This document shows positions 9,124-18,900 of a stretch of 50,843 nucleotides of DNA, in pieces (position 1 is the first letter of the stretch; each line of letters begins with the position of its first letter). The notes beneath the pieces were generated by a model. It had not been told where the DNA came from. It worked only from the letters and a program-made list of their open reading frames with translations, and did no database searches. The DNA is from Planctomycetaceae bacterium (GTDB lineage Bacteria > Planctomycetota > Planctomycetia > Planctomycetales > Planctomycetaceae): positions 1-50,843 of the forward strand of contig JAKFUG010000056.1 in assembly GCA_021732785.1 (NCBI GenBank). Direction: 5' to 3'. The position numbers and the translations under genes are program-made.

Positions 9124-10152
9124 ATGGCATCGTCTGCGGGCTCTTCGGTCGTCACGAATCTCAGTGATAACGACGTTCAGGCGATCGATCGCCTGCGCGA
9201 TCTCTTCGGCAAACTGCGGAAAGAACTCGGTCGCGTGATCATCGGCCAGCACGATGTCATCGAGCGGCTGTCGATCTGCATGTTTGCCCGCGGGCATGCC
9301 CTGCTGATGGGCGTCCCCGGACTGGCGAAGACGCTGCTGGTCAGCAAGCTGGCGGAGACGATGTCGCTGAAATTCAGCCGCATCCAGTTCACGCCCGACC
9401 TGATGCCGATGGACATCACCGGGACCGATATTCTGCAGGAAGGCTCGCAGGGGAAGCGTGAGTTCCAGTTCATTCACGGCCCGGTCTTTGCGAACATCGT
9501 GCTTGCGGACGAAATCAACCGCGCTCCCCCAAAGACGCAGGCGGCGATGCTCGAAGCGATGCAGGAGCAGAAGGTCACCGTCGTCGGCAAGACCTTTTCG
9601 CTCGAAGCCCCGTTCTTCGTGCTGGCAACACAGAACCCCGTCGAACAGGAAGGAACCTACCCGCTGCCCGAAGCGCAGTTGGACCGGTTCATGTTTCTGA
9701 TCGAACTAGATTATCCCAACGAAGCGGAAGAAATTCTGATCGCGCGGACCACCACCGGCGACGCGCTGCCGTCGCTGGAACATCTGCTGCACGCGCAGGA
9801 GATGCTCGATCACCAGCATCTCGTGCGACGGATTCCGGTGCCGGATCACATTTATCAGTACGCCGCGAAACTCGTCCGCAAGACTCGTCCGCAGGGAGCC
9901 ACAGCCCCGGCGTGGTTGAAGCCGTTGGTCGCCTGGGGCGCCGGCCCGCGTGCAGTGCAGTTCCTCATCCTCGGTGCCAAAGCCCGCGCCGCATTGCACG
10001 GCAGTTATATGGTGCGGCTGGAAGACATCCACGAAGTCGCGGTGCCGGTGCTGACGCACCGCGTGATCACGACATTCGCAGCGCAAGCGGAAGGACTCGA
10101 TGCGAAGTCGATTGTGAAGAAACTGGTGGCGGAAACGATGGAAGAGGCGTAA
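9124..10152 (+). CDS. MoxR-family AAA+ ATPase
   Basis: A 342-residue AAA+ ATPase of the MoxR group, thought to act as a chaperone for von Willebrand A-domain partners encoded beside it. Features are IIGQHDVIERL near 39-50, Walker A GVPGLAKT at 63-70, QFTPDLMPMDITG, a Walker B-like LADEINRAPPKTQ near 127-140 and the sensor segment VLATQNPVEQEGTYPLPEAQLDRF. ATG 9124 (MASSAGSS) is preferred to the TTG at 9091, because conservation begins after it and the TTG lies in a repeat-like stretch. It heads the co-oriented block with DUF58, BatA-like and vWA proteins, but a 0.55-kb inverted-repeat element now separates it from DUF58. Confidence 0.95.
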   Translation: MASSAGSSVVTNLSDNDVQAIDRLRDLFGKLRKELGRVIIGQHDVIERLSICMFARGHALLMGVPGLAKTLLVSKLAETMSLKFSRIQFTPDLMPMDITGTDILQEGSQGKREFQFIHGPVFANIVLADEINRAPPKTQAAMLEAMQEQKVTVVGKTFSLEAPFFVLATQNPVEQEGTYPLPEAQLDRFMFLIELDYPNEAEEILIARTTTGDALPSLEHLLHAQEMLDHQHLVRRIPVPDHIYQYAAKLVRKTRPQGATAPAWLKPLVAWGAGPRAVQFLILGAKARAALHGSYMVRLEDIHEVAVPVLTHRVITTFAAQAEGLDAKSIVKKLVAETMEEA

Positions 10153-10162
10153 AGGCGGATTC

Positions 10163-10716
10163 AAAAAAAGTGCAAAGTGGTCAGTGAAAAATGCAAAGTG
10201 CAAAGTGAGAGGATTGCACGATGGACGCAGGTGATTCATCGGTTTCAAATGGTGTTTCTCGATACGATCACGATGCGCTCGAAGAGCGGTTGCTCGACTT
10301 TGCCGCACGATGTGGTGCTGTCGTTAATGCATTACCCGATACGCGCATGGGGCGACACATCGCCGGTCAACTCGTTCGCTGTGGAACATCGCCTGCACCC
10401 CATTATGCCGAGGCGCGCGCTGCCGAAAGCCGAGCGGATTTCGTCCACAAACTGGGGATCGCCTTGAAGGAACTCCGTGAATCCCATGTTTGGCTGAAAC
10501 TGTCGATTCGTTGCAAGCTCCTGCCCGACGCTCGGTTGTGTTCCCTCTGTGATGAATGCAGCCAACTGGTCAGTATCCTCGCGAAGTCAATCGTAACCAC
10601 TAAGCTGAATGCCCCAAAAAAACCAGCACGCAAACAATCCGACCCACTGCCAACATAGTTGGCCCGTATTTCCACTTTGCACTTTACATTTTTCACTGAT
10701 CACTTTGCACTATTTT
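10163..10716 (+). mobile_element. Inverted-repeat-bounded element carrying a four-helix-bundle gene
   Basis: The left arm (10163-10207) and right arm (about 10672-10716) are near-perfect inverted repeats of about 43 bases, built from AAAGTGCAAAGTG and AGTGAAAAATG units, with about three mismatches. Between them lies a single gene for a four-helix-bundle protein. The element sits between moxR and the DUF58 gene. No transposase, reverse transcriptase or clear target duplication is visible, so mobility is inferred from structure and position. Confidence 0.6.
10221..10658 (+). CDS. Four-helix-bundle protein (23S rRNA-IVP / S23 family)
   Basis: A 145-residue protein. The diagnostic block is LEERLLDFAARCGAVVNALP, GRHIAGQLVRCGTSPAPHYAEA, ESRADFVHKLGIALKELRE and WLKLSIR, typical of the family first found as ORFs in 23S rRNA intervening sequences. 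The fold is shared with the Avd accessory proteins of diversity-generating retroelements. Function is unknown for most members. The N-terminal 15 residues and the Lys/Pro-rich tail are unconserved. It is flanked closely by inverted repeats that look like part of the same unit, and it interrupts an otherwise compact operon. No rRNA, reverse transcriptase or variable/template repeat is present nearby. Confidence 0.85.
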   Translation: MDAGDSSVSNGVSRYDHDALEERLLDFAARCGAVVNALPDTRMGRHIAGQLVRCGTSPAPHYAEARAAESRADFVHKLGIALKELRESHVWLKLSIRCKLLPDARLCSLCDECSQLVSILAKSIVTTKLNAPKKPARKQSDPLPT

Positions 10717-10743
10717 CACGCCATTCCACATTAAACGGTCCCC

Positions 10744-11655
10744 ATGCAGATCGATCGCTCCCCCCGCAGCTTCCTCGACACCGCCGTCCTCGCGCGGTTG
10801 GCGGGGGTGCCGTTGTTTGCCCGGCGGCCGATGCAGGGGAACGTTTCCGGCCGGCATGCCAGCCCGCATCGGGGTAGCAGCGTCGAGTTTGCCGAGTACC
10901 GCAAGTATGTCCCCGGCGACGATCTCCGTCGGCTCGACTGGCGGGCGTATGGCCGGTCCGACCGGTTCTACGTGAAAGAGTTCGAAGCCGACACGAATCT
11001 GCGGTGCTGCTTCGTGGTCGATACCAGCGGGTCGATGAACTTCGGTTCCAAGGGCATCACCAAGATCGAATACGCCCGGCGGATTGCAGGAACGATCGGC
11101 TATCTTGCCAGTCAGCAGGGAGACGCCGTCGGGTTGGCGTGCGTGGCGAACGGCGTGGTCCACAACCTCCCGCCGAAACGGAACGCGGCCCATCTGCGGC
11201 TCGTGTTCGACATGCTCGAACACAGCAAACCGAAGGGCGAAACGCAACTCGCGGCCACGCTGCATGAACTCGCCGAAACGATCCGGCAACGGGCATTGGT
11301 GATTATTTTGTCCGATCTGTTCGTGGACCCGGCGCTGCTCAGCGGGTGCTTCCAGCATCTGCGGTTCCGACATCACGATGTCGCCGTCTTTCATCTGCTC
11401 GATCCGCTGGAGCTTGAATTCCAGTTCCGAAGACCAATGCGGTTCCTCGACATGGAAGGGGGGCCGTCGATCTTCGCGGAGCCGAACGACATTGCCGATC
11501 GGTATCAGAAAGCGCTCGATGCGTATCTCGTCGAGATGACGAAGATCGTCCGCGAATCGGCGGTCGATTATCACCGCATCTCGATCGATCAGAGTTACGA
11601 ACAGGCGCTGGTGCGGTTTCTCGTCGGCCGGGCGCAAGCGAAAGGGTTGCGATGA
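10744..11655 (+). CDS. DUF58 domain protein (vWA-like)
   Basis: A 303-residue cytoplasmic protein. It has the DUF58 hallmark segment GRHASPHRGSSVEFAEYRKY, VPGDDLRRLDWRAYGRSDRF and YVKEFEADTN, then a metal-ion-dependent-adhesion-like motif DTSGSMNFG (D93, S95, S97) inside a von Willebrand A-type fold. In the family it acts with the MoxR ATPase. Its stop overlaps the next start by four bases (ATGA, 11652-11655), so it is translationally coupled to the BatA-like gene. Confidence 0.94.
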   Translation: MQIDRSPRSFLDTAVLARLAGVPLFARRPMQGNVSGRHASPHRGSSVEFAEYRKYVPGDDLRRLDWRAYGRSDRFYVKEFEADTNLRCCFVVDTSGSMNFGSKGITKIEYARRIAGTIGYLASQQGDAVGLACVANGVVHNLPPKRNAAHLRLVFDMLEHSKPKGETQLAATLHELAETIRQRALVIILSDLFVDPALLSGCFQHLRFRHHDVAVFHLLDPLELEFQFRRPMRFLDMEGGPSIFAEPNDIADRYQKALDAYLVEMTKIVRESAVDYHRISIDQSYEQALVRFLVGRAQAKGLR

Positions 11656-13634
11656 GCTTTCTGCAACCCTGGCTGCTTGCGGGACTGCCGCTGATCGCGC
11701 TGCCGATCATCATTCACCTCATCAATCAGCGCCGCTTCCAGACGATTCAATGGGCGGCGATGATGTTTCTGCTCGCGGCCCATCGCATGGCCCGCGGGTA
11801 TTCGCGACTGCGACAAATTCTGATCATGGCATTCCGCATGCTCGCCGTGGCGGGGTTGCTGTTTGCCGTCGCGCGTCCACTGGCGAGTGGTTGGGTCGGT
11901 CTTGCCGCCGGGGGGAAGCCGGACACGACAATCATCCTGCTCGATCGTTCGCCCAGCATGCAGCAGCGCGGGGCGGGGTCGGGCGAATCCAAGCTTGAAA
12001 CTGGCAAGAAACAACTGGTCTCGGCGCTGAGCATGCTCGGTTCCGGCCGGTATGTCCTCATCGACAGCGTATCGCAAGCCCCGCAGGAAATCGAAACGCC
12101 GAAGTCGCTGCTCGATCTGCCCAATGCCAGCGCAGCGAGTGCACCCGCGGATCTTCCCGGACTGCTGCAGGCCGCCCACGATTACGTCCGCGATAACCGC
12201 GCCGGCCGGACTGAAATCTGGCTGTGCTCTGATCTTGCCGAGAATGACTGGACGGCGGAAAGCGGCCGGTGGTCATCCTTGCGGGAAGCGTTTCTGGCCT
12301 TTCCGCAAAGCGTGCGCTTCCATCTGCTGGCGTATCCGCAACCAGCGAACGATGTCGCCATCCGCGTCACGGAAGCCAAACGCCAGATCACCACCAACGG
12401 GCCAGAGTTGTACGTCTCGTTGAAACTCACCCGCCGCGGCAATGTCGGCGAGAAAGTCAGCCTGCCGGTGCAATTTGAAATCGAAGGGGCGCGATCGTCC
12501 ATCACCATCGATGTCGTCGGTGAAGAGACCGAACTGAAGGACCACCGCATCCCGCTCGACGCCAAGCACGAACGCGGCTGGGGCCGGGTCTCGATCCCCG
12601 CGGACGCCAACCCTGGCAACGACGATTTCTACTTCGTCTTTGATAACCCGCCGCCGCGGAAAACGGTCATCGTCGCCGAAGACCCGCAGGTCGAACGCCC
12701 GCTGGAACTCGCGGCAAGCATCTCGCCCGATCCCACCATGAAAAGCACCGCGGAAGTCCTCGGCGTCGATCAATTGTCGACCGTCGACTGGGATCAAACG
12801 GCTCTCGTCTTCTGGCAGGCTTCGTTGCCGAGTGACGATCTCGCAGAAAAGTTGCAGGCTTACATCGACCGCGGCGGCCAGATCGTCTTCCTGCCGCCGC
12901 GCAATCCCGGCAATGAAGAATTCCTCGGGATGAAGTGGGGCCATTGGCAATCGCGCGATGAACCGTGGTCCGTCGAAACGTGGCGGGGTGATGAAGATCT
13001 GCTCTCGCGCACCCTCAGCGGCGCGGCGTTGCCCGTCGGTCAATTGGAAGTTTTTTCGTACTGCAAACTCGAAGGCGATGCGACACCCCTGGCAACGTTG
13101 ATCGGTGGTTCGCCGCTGGTCGCGAGAGTCCCCTCCAAACGGGGCGGCGTCTACTTCTGGGCAACCACTCCGGCGGCACGCGATTCCTCACTGGCAACCA
13201 ACGGCGTGGTCTTGTACGCCTTCGTCCAACGCGCATTAGCGACCGGGGCTGCTGTGCTCGGCCGGGCGAAGCAGTTCGATGCCGGGCCGACGAATGCCGA
13301 TCTGCCGACGGACTGGAATCGCCTCACCGAAGGGACCGAAGGCCTGTCGACCCAGCCGACCTATCACCGCGGCGTCTACGGGTCGGGCGATTATCTCCTC
13401 GCAGTCAACCGCCCCGTTGCGGAAGATCATGCGGCGGCGCTCGAATCATCGCGCGTGGATAATCTCTTCACGGGACTGAATTTCGTCCGTCTCGATGATC
13501 AGGCGGGGAATGTGAATTCGCTGATTCAGGAAATCTGGCGCGTGTTCCTCATGGCGATGCTGATTGCGCTCATCGCCGAAGCGGCGTTATGTCTGCCGAA
13601 GGTGGCTCGTCCCGCAGTGGGAGCCCCCGCATGA
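11652..13634 (+). CDS. BatA-like membrane protein with N-terminal double membrane segment and vWA-like domain
   Basis: A 660-residue membrane protein. The N-terminus is the BatA-type double-TM region (SFLQPWLLAGLPLIALPIII, HLINQRRFQTIQWAAMMFLL, then RQILIMAFRMLAVAGLLFAV). A vWA-like domain with the motif LLDRSPSM near residue 97 comes next. A long periplasmic portion contains a Rossmann-like segment (VIVAEDPQVE, AYIDRGGQIVFLPP), and a membrane helix (VFLMAMLIALIAEAALC) lies near the C-terminus. It overlaps both neighbours by four bases, so DUF58, this protein and the next vWA protein are made together. By context it is part of a MoxR-assisted envelope complex. Confidence 0.88.
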   Translation: MSFLQPWLLAGLPLIALPIIIHLINQRRFQTIQWAAMMFLLAAHRMARGYSRLRQILIMAFRMLAVAGLLFAVARPLASGWVGLAAGGKPDTTIILLDRSPSMQQRGAGSGESKLETGKKQLVSALSMLGSGRYVLIDSVSQAPQEIETPKSLLDLPNASAASAPADLPGLLQAAHDYVRDNRAGRTEIWLCSDLAENDWTAESGRWSSLREAFLAFPQSVRFHLLAYPQPANDVAIRVTEAKRQITTNGPELYVSLKLTRRGNVGEKVSLPVQFEIEGARSSITIDVVGEETELKDHRIPLDAKHERGWGRVSIPADANPGNDDFYFVFDNPPPRKTVIVAEDPQVERPLELAASISPDPTMKSTAEVLGVDQLSTVDWDQTALVFWQASLPSDDLAEKLQAYIDRGGQIVFLPPRNPGNEEFLGMKWGHWQSRDEPWSVETWRGDEDLLSRTLSGAALPVGQLEVFSYCKLEGDATPLATLIGGSPLVARVPSKRGGVYFWATTPAARDSSLATNGVVLYAFVQRALATGAAVLGRAKQFDAGPTNADLPTDWNRLTEGTEGLSTQPTYHRGVYGSGDYLLAVNRPVAEDHAAALESSRVDNLFTGLNFVRLDDQAGNVNSLIQEIWRVFLMAMLIALIAEAALCLPKVARPAVGAPA

Positions 13635-15832
13635 ACACCGTCCGCACGCTGACATTCCTGTGGTCGCCGTGGTCGCTCGTGGCATCGGTCCTCGTGATCC
13701 TCATCACTGCGGGGCTGTGCTGGTTCGCGTGGCATCGCAGCGGTTACCGGCGGGATTACGGCCTGCTCGAACTGCTACGGTTCGCGATGGTCCTGCTCGT
13801 GGTCTTCCTCTTTAACCAGCCGGAATGGGTGGAGGAATACCGCCCCGAAGAGAAGCCGACGATCGCCGTGTTGTGGGACGATTCCGCGAGCATGGAGACC
13901 CGCGATGTCAGCAGCCGCGAAACGCCTTCGGCGGCGGTCATCACCCGGCGGGAAGCCATCGCGAAACTCATCGATCCCGTCTTCTGGCACGCGCTGCAGG
14001 AAAAAATGACGGTCGTCATCGAACCGTTTTCGTCCGCGGGAACGGGAAAAGGGGGCACGAACCTGCATGACCCGCTTGCCTCGACGGCGAAGGATGTCAA
14101 AAATCTCCGCGGGGTGGTGCTGGCATCCGATGGCGACTGGAACGAAGGCGATCCGCCGGTTCAGGCCGCGTCGACATTGCGGCTGAAGAACATTCCGGTC
14201 TACACGGTCCCCGTCGGTAGTTCGACGCGGCTGCCCGATGTCGAACTGCTCAGCCTCGACGCCCCCACGTTCGGCATCACCGGAAAATCGGTGCGAGTCC
14301 CCTTCTCCATCGAAAGCACGCTGCCACGGGAGCATCTTGCGACCGTCACGTTGAAGTCATCCGATGGCGAAACGGTCACCAAGGAAATTCGCATCGCGCC
14401 GATGGGTCGCACCAGTGAATGGCTGATCTGGAAACCAAAAGCCGCGGGCGATTACACCCTCACGCTCGATGTCCCCAAGCATGCCGATGAACTGCTGGCG
14501 GACAACAACACGATCTCCGCCCCCATCGTCATCCGTGAGGAAAAGTTGAAGGTGCTGGTGGTCGAATCGGTCCCGCGCTGGGAGTACCGGTATCTACGAA
14601 ATGCCCTCTCGCGCGATCCGGGCGTCGAACTTTCGTGTTTACTCTTCCAACCGGGGTTGGCGAAGGGGGGCGGCGGCAACAAGGATTACATCAAGCAGTT
14701 CCCGCAGGGTCTCGACGAGTTGTCCAAATTCGATGTCGTGTTCCTCGGCGACGTCGGCCTCGAAGATAACCAGCTCACCACCGAAGACTGCCGGTTGTTG
14801 AAGGGAATTGTCGAACATCAGGCGAGCGGTCTGGTGTTCATGCCCGGCTTTCAGGGACGGATGATGTCGTTGATGGAAACCGAACTCGCCGATTTGTGCC
14901 CGGTGGTGTTCGATCCCGCCCAGCCCGGCGGTTGGGGATCACGCACGCCGAGCCATTTCGAGTTAACCGAACTCGGTCGCCGCAGTTTGCTGACAAAGCT
15001 CGCGGATACGCAGGAAGACAATATCGAAGTCTGGGAAGGCTTGCCGGGCTTTCAATGGTATGCGGCGGCGGTCCGCGCCAAAGCGGGATCGGAGGTTCTC
15101 GCCGTGCATCAGGATGTCTCCAACGAACACGGTCGCATCCCGCTGCTCGCCACCCGCACCTTCGGCGCGGGCAAGGTGCTCTTCATGGGGACCGACGGGG
15201 CGTGGCGTTGGCGGAAAGGGGTCGAGGACAAATACCACTATCGTTTCTGGGGACAAGTGGTCCGCTGGATGGCCTATCAACGGAACATGGCCAAAGGCGA
15301 AAGCATGCGGATGTATTACTCGCCCGAGCAACCGCAAGTCCGGCAGACGATCGCCCTCAACGCCAACGTGATGGAAAAGAGTGGCGAACCGTTGCCCCAG
15401 GGCGATGTCACCGCCCGCATCGTCGCTCCGTCGGGCCAGGTGCAAACGGTGCGATTTCAGTCCGCCGGGGATGAATGGGGGGCTTTTTCGTCGCATTTCA
15501 CGCCGGAAGAACCGGGCCGGCATGAAGTCATCTTGTCTTGCAGGCAAACCAGTGCCACACTGGAGACCAGCTTTTACGTCCAGGGAGCCGCTCGCGAACG
15601 CCTCGGCCGCGCGGCCCGCCCGGAAGTGCTGGAAGAAATCGCGCGGGTCACGCGCGGAGAAGTGATCGAAGTCGACAGATTAGAGAAGGTGCTGAAGTCG
15701 CTGGCGGCATTGCCGGAACCAACGCCGTCAATCCGGCGTCTTCAACTGTGGGCGCACCCCGTTGCTGCAGGGACATTGATTGTCTTATTAGGTGCGTTTT
15801 GGGTGTTGCGCAAGATGATCGGGTTGATTTAA
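13631..15832 (+). CDS. vWA-domain membrane protein with glutamine-amidotransferase-like segment
   Basis: A 733-residue protein. I start it at ATG 13631 (MNTVRTLTF), which forms an ATGA overlap with the BatA-like stop; the earlier in-frame start at 13589 lies inside that gene. Two membrane helices come first (WSLVASVLVILITAGLCWFA, FAMVLLVVFLFN), then a vWA motif VLWDDSASM near residue 80. A class I amidotransferase-like Rossmann region follows (KVLVVESVPRWEYRYLRNAL, FDVVFLGDVGLE, GLVFMPGFQG, FGAGKVLFMGTDGAWRWR) that lacks a catalytic Cys-His pattern I can recognise. A C-terminal membrane helix (AGTLIVLLGAFWVL) ends the protein. It is the third membrane component of the MoxR/DUF58 cluster. The exact biological process is unknown. 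Confidence 0.87.
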   Translation: MNTVRTLTFLWSPWSLVASVLVILITAGLCWFAWHRSGYRRDYGLLELLRFAMVLLVVFLFNQPEWVEEYRPEEKPTIAVLWDDSASMETRDVSSRETPSAAVITRREAIAKLIDPVFWHALQEKMTVVIEPFSSAGTGKGGTNLHDPLASTAKDVKNLRGVVLASDGDWNEGDPPVQAASTLRLKNIPVYTVPVGSSTRLPDVELLSLDAPTFGITGKSVRVPFSIESTLPREHLATVTLKSSDGETVTKEIRIAPMGRTSEWLIWKPKAAGDYTLTLDVPKHADELLADNNTISAPIVIREEKLKVLVVESVPRWEYRYLRNALSRDPGVELSCLLFQPGLAKGGGGNKDYIKQFPQGLDELSKFDVVFLGDVGLEDNQLTTEDCRLLKGIVEHQASGLVFMPGFQGRMMSLMETELADLCPVVFDPAQPGGWGSRTPSHFELTELGRRSLLTKLADTQEDNIEVWEGLPGFQWYAAAVRAKAGSEVLAVHQDVSNEHGRIPLLATRTFGAGKVLFMGTDGAWRWRKGVEDKYHYRFWGQVVRWMAYQRNMAKGESMRMYYSPEQPQVRQTIALNANVMEKSGEPLPQGDVTARIVAPSGQVQTVRFQSAGDEWGAFSSHFTPEEPGRHEVILSCRQTSATLETSFYVQGAARERLGRAARPEVLEEIARVTRGEVIEVDRLEKVLKSLAALPEPTPSIRRLQLWAHPVAAGTLIVLLGAFWVLRKMIGLI

Positions 15833-15838
15833 TTTTGT

Positions 15839-15893
15839 AACTCGTTCCCATGCTCCGCGTGGGAACGCACGGCCGCGACGCTCCGCGTCGCAC
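15839..15893. repeat. Double-hairpin repeat, family A (copy 1)
   Basis: It contains CGTTCCCATGCTCCGCGTGG closing back on itself, then a second hairpin GCGACGCTCCGCGTCGC. Other copies are at 19369-19419 (inverted) and 26596-26649. The rest of the 166-base gap to 15999 holds a short ACCACT...CACTGACCACT run and no gene. Confidence 0.75.
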
Positions 15894-15998
15894 GATGTTG
15901 ATCATGAAAAATGATCGCGAGTTTTGGGATCCGCTAAGCGCAAGCGGTGATTGCTGACCACTATCCACTGACCACTCTCCCCTCGCGGAGTCCTTTCG

Positions 15999-18900
15999 AT
16001 GAGCGTTTCCTCTCCCGATCGCCTGCAATTGCCCGCGTCACTGACGACGCAGATGCTCGAGTTCCGCAAGCGCGTCTGGACGATCAAGTCCATCGAAGCC
16101 GCGTGCGGGGCACTGTTCGGGGTGATCGTCTCGTATCTCACGGTCTTCGTTCTCGACCGGTTCATGGATACGCCGACAGCGGCCCGCGTGGCGATCTTCT
16201 TCGTCGCGGTCGCCGGGTGTGCGATGGTGCCGGTCTTTCTGCACAAGTGGATCTGGCAGCACCGCCAGTTGGAACAACTCGCCCGGTTGATCAGCCGGAA
16301 GTCCCCGAGTTTCGGCGATCAGATGCTCGGCATCATCGAACTGGTCCGCAACGAATCGGAACAGAAACGCTCCCGCGCCCTCGTCGAAGCGGCGGTGAAT
16401 CAGGTCGCCGATGTCGCCAGCAAACGCGATTTCTCGGACGCCGTGCCGCATCCGCGTCACCGGATGTGGGCCTGGATGGCGGGCGTGCCGACAGCCGTCG
16501 CGATCATCGCTCTCGCGATGTTCCCCGCCGCGGCGTCCAATGCGTGGGCGAGATTCCTCGCCCCGTGGAAACAGATCGATCGGTACACCTTCACCGCTAT
16601 CGAAAAACTGCCGCCGCGCGTCGTCGTCCCGCATGGCGAACCCGTGACTATTGCCGTGCCGTTGAAGACCGATTCGGCATGGCATCCCGTCGCGGGAACC
16701 ACGCAAGTCGGTACGCAACCCGTGGTCAAAGCGGAACTCAAGGACGGTAAATACGATTTCAATCTGCCCGGTCAGATCGATGCTGCGTCGTTGAAGCTGC
16801 ACATCGGCGACGCGCTGCAAAACGTCCGCGTCGAACCGATGCACCGCCCGGAACTCTCCGGGATTGAAGCGAACATCAAGCTGCCGGCGTATCTCGAACG
16901 GCCGGAGCTGGTTCACAAGGACATCCGCGGCGGGACGGTCTCGCTGGTAAACGGAGCTGAGGTCCACTTCACCGCGACCGCGAACCGGACTCTCGCCGCT
17001 GCTACGGTGGATGGGGCGGCCGTCACCACGAAAGACACAAAACTCACGAGTGCCGCGATCGCTGTGGACGAATCCCGCAAGCTCAAATTCGAGTGGAAGG
17101 ACGAGTTCGGCCTACAGGGACAGGAACCCTTCACCGTTTCGCTGAATGCCCGCGAAGACGAAGCCCCGTCGCTCGCCACGGAAGACATGCCGCGGCAACG
17201 AATTGTCCTCGATTCGGAAACGTTGCAATTCAAGGTCCGCGCGCAAGATGACTTCGGCGTCAAAATTGTCGGGATCGAATGGCAGGGCTTCGATTCGACC
17301 TCCGTTACCAAACCGGCAAAAGGCGAACAGATTCTCTCTGCCGGTGGCTCAGACAAGGAAACGCTCGAACTCGCGGGCACGTTCTGTGCGAAGACGCTCG
17401 GCATCGAAGCCCAACCGCTCAACGTCCGGATCTTCGCCGAAGACTATAAGCCCGGCCGCGAACGGTCGTACTCGGCAAATTATGTCCTCTACGTGCTGAC
17501 GGCCGAGCAACACAGCATCTGGTTGACCGAGCAACTGAGCAAATGGCATCGGCAATCGCTCGAAGTCCGTGATCGCGAAATGACGCTGCATGCCACGAAC
17601 CAGCAACTGCGGATGCTCACCAACGAAGAACTCGATCAACCCGAGAACCGCCAACGACTCGACGGCCAGGCCACCGCGGAACGGGCGAATGGTCGCCGGT
17701 TGACGAACCTCGTCGGCAATGGTGAAGAACTCGTCCGTCAGGCCATGCGGAACCCCGAATTCGGCGTCGGTCACATCGAAAAATGGGCCGAGATGCTGCA
17801 GATTCTGAAAGACATTTCCGCGAACCGGATGCCGAGCGTCGCTGACCTGCTCAAGCAATCGGCGAAGGCCCCCGGCGAAATGGCGCAAGCCTCGCCCAAA
17901 CCGTCCGTCACCGCCGGCCAGAACAAGATGCCGCAGCGGGAAGGGCAGCCGCAGAAGCCGGGAGAACCGCAACCGCCGAAGCCGGTCGTACCGACGGTCA
18001 CCGACGCCGAATCATCGCAGAACCCCGGTAAGAAATCGGACGAGCCGGAACAACCGAGCAACGGCAAACCTTCCAGTCCACGGCTTACGTTGCCGGTGAC
18101 GACGGTGATGGGTTCCGGCGGCAAACCGAAACCACCGAGTCCCGCCGGGGAGAAACTCGAAGAAGCGGTGAAGGTCCAGCAGGATCTGCTCGCCGAATTT
18201 GAGAAGATCGCCGACGAACTCAACAAGGTGCTCGCCAACCTCGAAGGGAGCACGCTGGTCAAACGGTTGAAAGCCGCGTCCCGCAAGCAGACCGTGGTCG
18301 CGAACAAACTCGGCATCGAAATCGGCTCCGCGTTCGGAAAACGTTCCGGCTTCACCGAACCAACGCGCAAAACACTCGGCGAACTGTCCGAGCAGGAAGC
18401 CAAGAGCAGCCAGGACTTGTCGAACATTATGGACGACATGCAGGCATACTTTGAACGCCGCCGCATGCAACGGTTCAAGACGGTCCTCGATGAAATGCGC
18501 GAGCAAGACGCCGTCGGCAGTTTGCGGCAACTCGGTGATGACGTGAAAACCGAAGCCGGCCTGTCGATCGCGCAAGCTGAGTTCTGGTCCGACACGTTTG
18601 ATCGCTGGGCGGATGATCTCGTCGATCCCGCATGCAGCGGTAAGTGCCCCGGCTGTAAATCGAAGGCGAGCTTGCCGCCGTCCATCGTGCTGGAAGCGAT
18701 GCAGATTCTCGAAGCCGAAGTCAACCTGCGGGAAGAGACCCGCGTGGCCGAACAGGCGAAGAAAGCCCTCGCCCGGGAACAGTACAGCGAACGGGCCGGT
18801 CAGCTACGCGGCATGCAGGACGGGCTGACGAAACGCGTCGCCGATTTGGCCGTGCGGATTCGTGAACTACCGGAAGGAGAAGCCGAGTTCGCGAAAGAAA

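Noticed and set aside
10163-10716. Diversity-generating retroelement
   Set aside because: The four-helix protein resembles Avd in fold, but there is no reverse transcriptase and no template/variable repeat pair in the window.
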